Positions 6,629 to 12,713 of a stretch of 12,713 nt of DNA are shown here, piece by piece (positions within the stretch are counted from its first letter, which is position 1; every line of letters begins with the position of its first letter). Source of the DNA: an uncultured Oscillospiraceae bacterium. GTDB lineage: Bacteria; Bacillota; Clostridia; Oscillospirales; Oscillospiraceae. The position numbers and the translations under genes are program-made. Below the pieces are notes generated by a model. The model saw only the letters and a program-made list of their open reading frames with translations. It did no database searches and was not told the origin of the DNA. The DNA is taken from positions 1 to 12,713 of the forward strand of contig CAJUSE010000040.1 in the NCBI GenBank assembly GCA_910588975.1, read 5' to 3'.

Positions 6629-6861
6629 CACTCGCCCAGCTTGGCCTGAAGGGCGTTGACCAGGTCACCCACCGTGCGGATGCCGCTCAGGTCCTCCTCG
6701 CCCAGCTCCTCCACGTCGAACTCCTCCTCCATGGACATGGACAGCTCCATGATGTCCACCGAGTCGGCGCCCAACTCCTCAAAGGTGGTATCCTCGCTGA
6801 GCTCCTCGGCATCCAGACCAAACTGCTCAGCCACAAGCTTTGCAACTTTATCAAAAATCAT
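6628..6861 (-). CDS. acpP: Acyl carrier protein
   Basis: Small acidic carrier of growing acyl chains in type II fatty-acid synthesis; donor of acyl groups to PlsX. It has 77 residues and the four-helix pattern of the family. The phosphopantetheine-bearing serine is S34 in GADSVDIMEL (31-40). The ATG at 6861 was chosen because AAGGAG lies 10 bases upstream and it gives the normal ACP length; the longer open frame upstream is low-quality sequence. It is followed at once by rnc (TGATG overlap). It has its own strong promoter, so it can be made independently of plsX, as fits a highly abundant protein. Confidence 0.97.
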   Translation of the reverse strand: MIFDKVAKLVAEQFGLDAEELSEDTTFEELGADSVDIMELSMSMEEEFDVEELGEEDLSGIRTVGDLVNALQAKLGE

Positions 6862-6906
6862 CGTTATCGAACTCCTTTTTATGACCCGCAGGCCATTTCT
6901 TCCTTT

Positions 6907-6935
6907 AGGATAGGCAATATCAGCCCGCCTGTCAA
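6907..6935 (-). promoter_or_regulatory. Predicted sigma-A promoter of acpP-rnc
   Basis: Consensus TTGACA (6930-6935) is followed by a 17-base spacer and TATCCT (6907-6912) on the minus strand. Transcription would start about 40 bases before the acpP ATG. Confidence 0.85.
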
Positions 6936-7002
6936 GAGGGGAACGCAAAATTGGGCCATGATTTTCCGTTTTTTTGCTCTCCCCCACTCCGCCAAAATCC
7001 AG

Positions 7003-7024
7003 AAAACCCCGCCGTCCCAACGGC
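7003..7024 (-). terminator. Possible weak terminator after plsX
   Basis: On minus GCCGT and ACGGC form a 5-bp stem with a 4-base loop (7011-7024), followed by GGGG and TTTT. A larger pairing, CTGAACCC with GGGTTCAG across 7024-7067, may form instead. Both are weak, and read-through into acpP is possible. Confidence 0.3.
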
Positions 7025-7062
7025 TGAACCCTTTTTCATTTTTCGGCCGTGGTGCCGGGGGT

Positions 7063-8109
7063 TCAGGCCTCGGCGCCCTTCTCCTCCCCGGAGGTGGGCA
7101 GGCGCATATACTCAATATTGTCCGTGATGCTCTCAATAATACCCGAGGAGACATATTTGGCCGCCTGGGCGATGGCATTTTTGATGGCGTAGCCGTCGGA
7201 GGAGCCATGGGCCTTGAACACAGGTCTGGAGATGCCCACCAGGGCGGTGCCCCCCACCTCCCGGGAGTCCAGCATACTCTTGAGATGACCAAGCCCGTCG
7301 GATACCAGCAGGGCGGCCAGCTTGGTCAGGGCGTTTTTCTTGAACATCTGCTTCATCTCGCCGGTGAGGTACAGGGCAGTGCCCTCCATGGTTTTCAGCA
7401 GGATATTGCCCGAATAACCGTCGCAGACAATGACATCCACAGCGCCCAAAATGGCCTCCCGGGCCTCCACATTGCCCACAAAGTGGATGCGCCCGGCCTT
7501 ACCCGCCTCCTTGAGCAGGGCGTAGGTCTGCTTCTGCAGCTCGGTGCCCTTGCCCTCCTCGGCCCCGATGTTCAACAGGCCCACTCTGGGCTCAGGCCGG
7601 CCCAGGATGTGCTCGGCGTAGTAAGAGCCCATGTAGGCGAACTGGAGCAGGTACTCGGGGGTACACTCGGCGGTGGCCCCGCAGTCGATGAGGATGCTGC
7701 CCCCATTCCCGGTGGGCAGCAGAGGCGCCATGGCCGCCCTGCGGATGCCCCGGATGCGCTTGGTGATAAGGGTGGCTGCCGACAGCAGCGCTCCGGTGGG
7801 GCCAGCGGACACAAAGGCGTCCGCCTTGCCGTTCTTCACAAGCTCCAGCCCCACGGTGAGGGAGGAGTCCTTCTTCTCCCGGAAGGCGGTGGCCGGGTTG
7901 TCCTCGGCGGTGACCACCTCGGAGGTGTGGACGATCTCGATGCCCGGCGGGGGGGCGTCACAGCCCAGGTCCTGAAGCTGGGAGAGGATCAGGTCGCCCT
8001 GGCCCACCAGCACCACCTCGACCCCCAACTCCCGAACGGCCTCGATGGCCCCTTCCACGTTACAGCGGGGGGCGTTGTCGCCACCCATAGCGTCTACGAC
8101 GATTTTCAC
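7063..8109 (-). CDS. plsX: Phosphate acyltransferase PlsX
   Basis: Peripheral membrane enzyme that transfers an acyl group from acyl-ACP to phosphate, making acyl-phosphate for PlsY, the first step of phospholipid synthesis in most Gram-positive bacteria. The 348 residues cover the whole family length. The start MKIVVDAMGGDNAP is diagnostic, and AFVSAGPTGAL, LIDCGA, LLNIGAEEGKG and VCDGYSGNILLK follow in the family order. The start is GTG at 8109 with AGGAGGG 7 bases upstream. The GTG overlaps the TGA of the preceding XRE regulator (GTGA), and the ribosome site lies in that gene's coding sequence. The usual fabD and fabG of the Bacillus cluster are absent before acpP. No separate promoter was recognised, so the XRE gene's promoter may also drive plsX. 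Confidence 0.97.
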   Translation of the reverse strand: MKIVVDAMGGDNAPRCNVEGAIEAVRELGVEVVLVGQGDLILSQLQDLGCDAPPPGIEIVHTSEVVTAEDNPATAFREKKDSSLTVGLELVKNGKADAFVSAGPTGALLSAATLITKRIRGIRRAAMAPLLPTGNGGSILIDCGATAECTPEYLLQFAYMGSYYAEHILGRPEPRVGLLNIGAEEGKGTELQKQTYALLKEAGKAGRIHFVGNVEAREAILGAVDVIVCDGYSGNILLKTMEGTALYLTGEMKQMFKKNALTKLAALLVSDGLGHLKSMLDSREVGGTALVGISRPVFKAHGSSDGYAIKNAIAQAAKYVSSGIIESITDNIEYMRLPTSGEEKGAEA

Positions 8110-8324
8110 AGTCTTTCCCTCCTGTCGGTCAATCCCAATAAGTAGTCGGCAGATACATGGTAATGTTGGCAGATCAGGGCCAGTTTTTCTATGGTAGTCC
8201 CTCTGCGGCCACTTTCTATATCCGCAATTTGGCTTGCAGACACCTCAATCACATCACCCAATATCTTTTGGCTCTCTTTTGCTTCTAAGCGTATCTTTCT
8301 CAACCGTTCCGAAAAAATCTCCAA
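8106..8324 (-). CDS. XRE/Cro-type helix-turn-helix regulator
   Basis: A 72-residue DNA-binding protein consisting of one HTH_3 domain. The helix-turn-helix covers about SQKILGDVIEV (18-28) and SASQIADIESGRR (29-41), and the family ending HVSADYLLGLTD is at 56-67. The start is TTG at 8324: an in-frame stop lies a few codons upstream, and no later start keeps the first helix. The ribosome site is poor (GGTGG close by, AGGA about 13 bases away). Its end overlaps plsX by four bases. Codon use differs from its neighbours: ATA four times, AGA three times and TTA twice in 72 codons, suggesting recent acquisition. Likely targets are the inverted repeat at 8353-8388, hence the divergent gene and itself; control of plsX is an inference from the overlap. 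Confidence 0.88.
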   Translation of the reverse strand: MEIFSERLRKIRLEAKESQKILGDVIEVSASQIADIESGRRGTTIEKLALICQHYHVSADYLLGLTDRRERL

Positions 8325-8342
8325 CTGGCCACCAACTTCCTA

Positions 8343-8371
8343 TTGACATATCCGCTTATAGCGTATATAAT
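8343..8371 (+). promoter_or_regulatory. Consensus sigma-A promoter of the divergent small gene
   Basis: TTGACA (8343-8348), a 17-base spacer and TATAAT (8366-8371): both boxes and the spacing are perfect consensus. The left operator arm fills most of the spacer, and the -10 box lies in the gap between the arms. Confidence 0.93.
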
Positions 8372-8388
8372 AAAGTACGCTATAAGCG
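8353..8388. promoter_or_regulatory. Perfect 13-bp inverted repeat, likely XRE operator
   Basis: CGCTTATAGCGTA (8353-8365) and TACGCTATAAGCG (8376-8388) are exact reverse complements around a 10-base gap containing the -10 box. Each arm also holds a smaller dyad, CGCT-NNN-AGCG, so there are two candidate dimer sites 25 bases apart, centre to centre. Because the predicted RNA would begin inside or after the right arm, this is better explained as a DNA operator than as an RNA hairpin. Binding by the adjacent XRE protein would block RNA polymerase on the plus promoter. Confidence 0.82.
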
Positions 8389-8399
8389 AGGTGATAACA

Positions 8400-8636
8400 A
8401 TGGACATTCTCTATCAGCTCTCTAATCTGTTCTACCAGGATGCCGAGGACCTTCAGGACAAGGACCCGGAATACCAAAACCTGCGGCGGCTAGAGGGCAG
8501 GTTCTTTGAACAGGTCCCGGAGGAACTTCGGGAAAAGATCTACGATGTGCAGACGGAAATCGAATATCACGCCCTGCTTCGCAGTTTCCTCTACGGACTT
8601 CGGGTGGGCTTCGCCGCAGCGGAGCTCAGGTCATGA
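8400..8636 (+). CDS. Small acidic helical protein, resembles DUF6809
   Basis: A 78-residue protein from an ATG at 8400 with GAGGTG about 6 bases upstream. It is the only real gene on the plus strand. The sequence is helical and charged: MDILYQLSNLFYQDAED at the start, DPEYQNLRRLEGRFFEQVP in the middle and the hydrophobic ending SFLYGLRVGFAAAELRS. The order of features, notably DPEY near residue 23 and a terminal YGLRVGF, resembles small proteins labelled DUF6809 that occur in Clostridia; this assignment is from memory of the pattern. There is no signal peptide. It could be an antirepressor or effector of the XRE protein, or an accessory protein of unknown role. Expression should be strong once the operator is free. 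Confidence 0.82.
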   Translation: MDILYQLSNLFYQDAEDLQDKDPEYQNLRRLEGRFFEQVPEELREKIYDVQTEIEYHALLRSFLYGLRVGFAAAELRS

Positions 8637-8671
8637 GCAGGCCCTCGCCAGGGCCGTCGGGCACCTTGCTC
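8635..8671. terminator. Possible shared terminator between convergent genes
   Basis: GGCCCT and AGGGCC form a perfect 6-bp stem with a 4-base loop (8640-8655), nested inside an outer pairing GAGCA with TGCTC (8635-8639 with 8667-8671). It fills the 39-base gap between the plus gene and trmFO. There is no T-run, so efficiency is doubtful. Confidence 0.35.
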
Positions 8672-8675
8672 TCTC

Positions 8676-9980
8676 TTATACCTCCAGCCCCTCCAGCGCC
8701 GCCAGCGCCCGGTTGGCGATGAGGGTGTTCTTCTCCCGCTTACCGCCCTTTACCCGCTCGGGCCAGGGGGGCATGATGCCGAAGTTCACGTTCATGGGCT
8801 GGAAATCGGTGACGCTCTCGTTGGACACGTAGAGGGCCAGGGAGCCGATGGCTGTCTCCTGGGGAAAATCCACCGGGGACTGTCCCAGCAGCCGGTGGGC
8901 CAGCTCAATGGCGCACAGGGCTCCGCTGGCGGTGGACTCCACATAGCCCTCCACCCCGGTGATCTGGCCGGCGAACATGACCCGGGGAGCCTTTTTCACC
9001 CGGTAGTACCGGTCCAGCAGCCCCGGAGAGCGGAGATAAGTGTTGCGGTGCATGACCCCGTAGCGCAGAAACTCGGCATTGCGCAGGGCGGGGATCATGG
9101 AGAACACCCGCTTCTGCTCCCCCCACTTCAAGTGGGTCTGGAAGCCCACCAAGTTATAGACGGTTCCGTCGGCGTTGTCCTTGCGGAGCTGGACCACGGC
9201 ATAGGGAGTCTGGCCCGTCCTGGGGTCCCGGAGGCCCTTGGGCTTCAGGGGGCCGTAGCGCAGGGTGTCCACCCCCCGCCGGGCCATGACCTCCACGGGC
9301 ATACAGCCCTCAAAGACCCCTGCGTCCTCAAAGCCATGGACAGGGGCCTCCTCAGCGGTGCCCAATGCCTCCCAGAAGGCCATATACTCCTCCTGGGACA
9401 GGGCGCAGTTGATGTAGTCGGCCGTCCCCTTGTCGTACCGGGAGGCAAACCAGGCCTGCTCCATATCAATGGACTCATAGGAGATAAGGGGGGCGGCGGC
9501 ATCAAAGAAGCTGAGGTAGCTCTCCCCGCCCAGAAACCGCTGGATGTCCGCCGACAGGCTCTCCGAGGCCAGCGGCCCGGCGGCAATGACCACCTGCCCC
9601 TCCTCCGGGATGGCGGTCACCTCCCCCTCCACCACGGTGATAAGGGGGTGGCTCTTGATTTTTTCGGTGACGGCGGCGGCAAAGGCGTGGCGGTCCACCG
9701 CCAAAGCGGCCCCCGCCTCCACCCGGTGGGCATCGGCGCAGGAGAGGATAAGGCTGTCCAGCCGCCGCAGCTCCTCCTTGAGTAGGCCCACGGCGTTCTC
9801 GATCTGGTCCGAGCGTAGGGAGTTGGAGCAGACCAGCTCGGCAAAGTCGGGACTGTGATGGGCAGGGGTGGACTTTTGGGGCTTCATCTCGTGGAGCTCC
9901 ACCGGGATGCCCCGCTTGGCCAGCTGCCAGGCGCATTCGCACCCGGCCAAGCCTGCTCCAATGACGACGACCGTTTCCAT
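8676..9980 (-). CDS. trmFO: tRNA (m5U54) methyltransferase TrmFO, folate/FAD dependent
   Basis: Flavoprotein that makes 5-methyluridine at position 54 of tRNA, using methylenetetrahydrofolate as carbon donor and FADH2 as reductant. The 434 residues match the family. VVVIGAGLAGCECA (4-17) is the FAD-binding Rossmann turn. The two cysteines known to matter in the Bacillus enzyme, C53 and C226, correspond to C51 in LVCSNSLRS (49-57) and C226 in FEGCMPVEV (223-231). The segment GQITGVEGYVESTASG is the conserved C-terminal FAD region. The ATG at 9980 has GGGGAGG 6 bases upstream. It follows topA, a common gene order in Firmicutes, but with a traX-like gene between, and ends convergent with the small plus-strand gene. 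Confidence 0.97.
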   Translation of the reverse strand: METVVVIGAGLAGCECAWQLAKRGIPVELHEMKPQKSTPAHHSPDFAELVCSNSLRSDQIENAVGLLKEELRRLDSLILSCADAHRVEAGAALAVDRHAFAAAVTEKIKSHPLITVVEGEVTAIPEEGQVVIAAGPLASESLSADIQRFLGGESYLSFFDAAAPLISYESIDMEQAWFASRYDKGTADYINCALSQEEYMAFWEALGTAEEAPVHGFEDAGVFEGCMPVEVMARRGVDTLRYGPLKPKGLRDPRTGQTPYAVVQLRKDNADGTVYNLVGFQTHLKWGEQKRVFSMIPALRNAEFLRYGVMHRNTYLRSPGLLDRYYRVKKAPRVMFAGQITGVEGYVESTASGALCAIELAHRLLGQSPVDFPQETAIGSLALYVSNESVTDFQPMNVNFGIMPPWPERVKGGKREKNTLIANRALAALEGLEV

Positions 9981-10006
9981 AGCCTACCTCCCCAGAAATA
10001 TTTCCC

Positions 10007-10025
10007 TGCCCGCCCAGGGCGGGCA
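10007..10025 (-). repeat. GC-rich hairpin between the TraX gene and trmFO
   Basis: TGCCCGCC and GGCGGGCA form a perfect 8-bp stem with a CAG loop in the 52-base gap. On minus it is followed by GGGAAATATTTC and then the trmFO ribosome site. Without a proper T-run it may be a partial terminator or an mRNA processing or stability element. Confidence 0.5.
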
Positions 10026-10032
10026 AAGACGT

Positions 10033-10743
10033 TTATACCTTCATCAAAAAGCGCACCAGCGCAATAGCCGCCAGATGGGCGGGATAGAACCCGTAGAAGA
10101 ACCACTTGGGCACCCGCAGATTGGTGTGGGTGTTCAGGAAGATAAAGGGCATAGCCCCCAGGCCGAAGATGGTCCAGTTGATGGCGTGGCCTGCGATGAC
10201 CGGGCACCGGGGGTCGGCGATGTCTCCGCCCCACAAGGCGGGGATCCAGGTCAGGAAATAGAGCAGGGCCCCCAGGCCGGGCCTATTCCTGCACAGCAGG
10301 AAAATGAGCATCATCACAAGGCCGTTGTAGTTGTAGTCAAAGCCGCCCAGGGCCAGGGCCACCACCCCCAGGGCAAAGAGCCACCACTTTTTCTCCTGAA
10401 AGGCCCACAGGCTCAGCAGGCTGAGGAACAGGGTAAAGAAGATGTTCCAGTTGGTCAGATTGCCCCAGACATCGTCCGGGTTAAAGGCCAGGATCCAGAA
10501 GGGCTGGGAAATGATGGCAAAGATGCCCAGTCGGGTCAGATACTTCTTGATGTCGTGGGTATACAGCAGCCCCACCGTCATACAGTAGCAGAAAATGGGG
10601 AAGGCGATCCGGCCGATCCAACGAAAGACCGGATACTGGGGAAAGAACACGTTCCCCACATGGTCCAGCAGCATGGCGATGATGGCGATGAGCTTCAAAA
10701 AGTCTGTGTCCAGGTTGGTCTGAAGTTTTCTCTCTTGCTCCAT
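10033..10743 (-). CDS. TraX family membrane protein
   Basis: Multi-pass membrane protein of 236 residues matching the TraX family (PF05857). In plasmid F, TraX acetylates the N-terminus of pilin; chromosomal homologues in Firmicutes have no established role and resemble membrane acyltransferases in layout. Visible features are the family opening LDTDFLKLIAIIAMLLDHVG (12-31), an Arg and Phe-Pro segment FRWIGRIAFPIFCYCMTVG (40-58), and further hydrophobic helices to the Tyr-rich end KWFFYGFYPAHLAAIALVRF. The ATG at 10743 was chosen because AAGGA lies 3 bases and GGGAGG 10 bases upstream; a TTG six codons earlier would overlap these. It is probably co-transcribed with topA and trmFO. No conjugation genes accompany it here. 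Confidence 0.88.
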   Translation of the reverse strand: MEQERKLQTNLDTDFLKLIAIIAMLLDHVGNVFFPQYPVFRWIGRIAFPIFCYCMTVGLLYTHDIKKYLTRLGIFAIISQPFWILAFNPDDVWGNLTNWNIFFTLFLSLLSLWAFQEKKWWLFALGVVALALGGFDYNYNGLVMMLIFLLCRNRPGLGALLYFLTWIPALWGGDIADPRCPVIAGHAINWTIFGLGAMPFIFLNTHTNLRVPKWFFYGFYPAHLAAIALVRFLMKV

Positions 10744-10765
10744 GGTTCCTTTTCCTCCCAAAAGC

Positions 10766-10788
10766 TGCCCCCTCTCTCCTTTGGGGCA
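10766..10788 (-). repeat. Hairpin between topA and the TraX gene
   Basis: TGCCCC (10766-10771) pairs with GGGGCA (10783-10788), a 6-bp stem with an 11-base loop. On minus it is followed by GCTTTT, making a weak terminator at best; on plus it is followed by ATTTTT but there is no plus gene to end. It precedes the TraX ribosome site by a few bases. Confidence 0.4.
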
Positions 10789-10808
10789 ATTTTTATCAAA
10801 AACTGTTT

Positions 10809-12713
10809 TTACTTCTTCGGAGCCGTTTTCTTGGCCGCCGTCTTTTTCGTCGGAGCCTTCTTGGCAGCCGGCTTCTTAGGGGCTGTCTTTCTGGCCTTGG
10901 GCTTCTCCTCGGCCTGAGCGCTCTCCCCCTCGGCGCTCTCCTTCTTCTTGTAGTAGCCCCGCTTGTCCTCGGGGGTGAAATTGGCGCAGTCGGGGTTGAT
11001 GCAGAATGGCTTCCGGGCGCCCCGGCCGGACAGCTTGAACATGGTCTGGCCGCAGACGGGGCAGCTCTGCTCCACGGGCACATCAAAGGTCATAAAGTCG
11101 CACCGCTCGTGGGGGTTGCCCTCCCGAATGATGTTGAACTCACAGCCGTAGTAGGTGTACTGCTTACCGTTGCGCTTGCTGCGGCCGGTGCGCTTCATAA
11201 GCCGCCCACCGCACTTGGGGCACTTGCCGGGCATTTGCTCCACGATGGGCTGGGTATAGGTGCACTCGGGATAGCCCGGGCAGGCCAAAAACCGGCCGAA
11301 CCGGCCCGACTTGAACACCAAATTCCGCCCGCAGACGGGGCAGATCTCCTCGCTGACCTCGTCGGGGACCTTGATGCGCTCGCCGGCATCATTCTCTGCG
11401 GCGGCCAGCTCCTTGGAAAATCCGCCATAGAAGCTGTCCATGACTGCCTTCCAGTCCTCTTTTCCCTGCTCCACCTGGTCTAGCCGCTCCTCCATCTGGG
11501 CGGTGAAGTCGTAGTCCACGATGTCAGGGAACTTGTCGTGCATAACGGCGTTCACCGTCTCCCCCAAAGCGGTGGAGCGGAGGTACTTGCCCTCCTTGAC
11601 CACATACTCCCGACTCTCGATGGTGGAGATGGTGGGAGCGTAGGTGGAAGGCCGGCCGATGCCCTTTTCCTCCAGGGCCTTGATGAGGCTGGCCTCGGTG
11701 TACCGGGCGGGGGGCTGGGTGAAGTGCTGCTGGGGCTTGAGCCCCTTCAGCGCCAGGGACTCCCCCACCTTCAGATCGGGCAGAGGGGACTGGAGCTCCT
11801 CCTCGTCCTCGTCCTTGCCCTCCACATAGACGGCGGTGTAGCCGGCAAACTTCAGCGCCGTATGGGTGGCCCGGAACCGGCAGCCGCCGCTTTCGCACTC
11901 GATGGTGACGGCGTCATAGGTGGCCGAGGCCATCTGGCAGGCCAAAAACCGGCTCCAGATGAGCTTATAGAGCCGGAACTGCTCACTGGTCAGATCCTTC
12001 TTGATCTCCTCGGGCACCAGCTGGACGTTGGAGGGCCGGATGGCCTCGTGGGCGTCCTGGGCCCCGGAGCGGGTCTTATAGACCCGGGCCTTGCCGGGGT
12101 AGTAGTCCTTGCCGTACCGGCCCAGGATAAACTGCCGGGCGGCGGCAGTGGCCTCGTCGGACAGGCGCAGGGAGTCGGTACGCATATAGGTAATGAGACC
12201 CACCGTTCCCTCACCGGTGATATCCACGCCCTCGTAGAGCTGCTGGGCCACCGCCATGGTCCGCCGGGGGGACATGCCCAGCTTCCGGCTGGCCTCCTGC
12301 TGGAGGGTGGAGGTGGTAAAGGGAGGGGCGGGGTTGCGGGTCTTTTCCTGCCGCTTCACGTCGGTGACCTGGAACAGGGTGCCCTTCACGGCATCCATGA
12401 CGGCGTTGACCTCGCCCTCGCTGTGGAGCTCCTCCTTCTTCTCCCGGCCGTAATAGCTGGCGGTAAAGGCCCCCAGGTTGGGCTTCACCCGCTCCAGATC
12501 GGCGTTGAGGGTCCAGTACTCCTGGGGCTGGAAGGCCTTGATCTCGCTCTCCCGCTCGCAGACAAGGCGGGTGGCCACCGACTGGACCCGGCCGGCGGAA
12601 AGGCCCCGGCGGATCTTCTTCCACAGGAAGGGGGAGATCTGGTAGCCCACCACCCGGTCCAGCACCCGCCGGGCCTGCTGGGCGTCCACCAGGTCCATGT
12701 CGATCTGCCGGGG
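10809..12713 (-). CDS. topA: DNA topoisomerase I, 5' end cut by window
   Basis: Type IA topoisomerase that relaxes negative supercoils by cutting one strand. The last 634 residues are present; the frame continues off the right edge (PRQIDMDLVDAQQARR), so the Toprim domain is missing. Visible motifs are LSAGRVQSVATRLV and GLITYMRTDSLRLS, whose Tyr (near residue 176 of the fragment) is the catalytic nucleophile, then AHEAIRPSN and RYTEASLIKALEEKGIGRPS. Three C-terminal zinc-ribbon units follow (about 10985-11345), opening CPVC, CPKC and CPVC. After them comes a tail of about 45 residues rich in Lys, Ala and Pro, resembling histone H1 ends. Ends in TAA at 10809. topA next to trmFO is a conserved order; the TraX gene between them is less usual. 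Confidence 0.98.
   Translation of the reverse strand, partial: PRQIDMDLVDAQQARRVLDRVVGYQISPFLWKKIRRGLSAGRVQSVATRLVCERESEIKAFQPQEYWTLNADLERVKPNLGAFTASYYGREKKEELHSEGEVNAVMDAVKGTLFQVTDVKRQEKTRNPAPPFTTSTLQQEASRKLGMSPRRTMAVAQQLYEGVDITGEGTVGLITYMRTDSLRLSDEATAAARQFILGRYGKDYYPGKARVYKTRSGAQDAHEAIRPSNVQLVPEEIKKDLTSEQFRLYKLIWSRFLACQMASATYDAVTIECESGGCRFRATHTALKFAGYTAVYVEGKDEDEEELQSPLPDLKVGESLALKGLKPQQHFTQPPARYTEASLIKALEEKGIGRPSTYAPTISTIESREYVVKEGKYLRSTALGETVNAVMHDKFPDIVDYDFTAQMEERLDQVEQGKEDWKAVMDSFYGGFSKELAAAENDAGERIKVPDEVSEEICPVCGRNLVFKSGRFGRFLACPGYPECTYTQPIVEQMPGKCPKCGGRLMKRTGRSKRNGKQYTYYGCEFNIIREGNPHERCDFMTFDVPVEQSCPVCGQTMFKLSGRGARKPFCINPDCANFTPEDKRGYYKKKESAEGESAQAEEKPKARKTAPKKPAAKKAPTKKTAAKKTAPKK

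Noticed and set aside
6958..8145. Plus-strand open frame of 395 codons
   Set aside because: Antisense shadow of plsX, whose protein motifs are unambiguous.

Overview
The window looks like chromosomal DNA from a GC-rich, Gram-positive anaerobe of the class Clostridia, most plausibly an Oscillospiraceae gut bacterium of the Flavonifractor/Pseudoflavonifractor type. This is inferred from strong AGGAGG-type ribosome sites, sigma-A-like promoters, families such as DUF4364 and PF06541, a TepA-UppP-FtsK neighbourhood, and GC-rich codon use. It cannot be proven without a database search. Eleven of twelve genes lie on the minus strand, so the window is described from its high-coordinate end.

Region 1 (12713 to 8676, minus): topA (5' end cut by the window), a TraX-family membrane protein gene and trmFO. 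The spacing is short, with hairpins in both gaps. Region 2 (8637 to 8106) is a small, compositionally different insert: a 72-residue XRE/Cro-type regulator on minus and a divergent 78-residue protein on plus. The plus gene has a textbook TTGACA-17-TATAAT promoter embedded in a perfect 13-bp inverted repeat, a convincing repressor switch. Region 3 (8109 to 5951, minus): plsX, whose GTG start overlaps the regulator's stop, then acpP with its own promoter, then rnc, closed by a terminator. These genes supply phospholipid and fatty-acid synthesis plus RNase III.

Region 4 (5884 to 4358, minus): a promoter, a DUF4364 gene, a PF06541 membrane protein gene with a long helical tail, and a terminator. 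Region 5 (4357 to 3914) is an AT-rich gene-free stretch holding five DnaA-box-like 9-mers in one orientation, organised as an 18-bp direct repeat, plus a second pair of direct repeats. Region 6 (3913 to 1, minus): tepA (ClpP-like protease), uppP with its own promoter and terminator, and ftsK/spoIIIE, also with its own promoter and cut at its 3' end by the window.

Most of the window is core housekeeping: chromosome topology and segregation (topA, ftsK), tRNA modification (trmFO), lipid synthesis (plsX, acpP), cell-wall lipid carrier recycling (uppP) and RNA processing (rnc). The two parts most worth attention are the XRE/small-protein switch inserted at, and overlapping, plsX, and the DnaA-box-like cluster upstream of tepA. 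No rRNA, tRNA, CRISPR array or transposase was seen.
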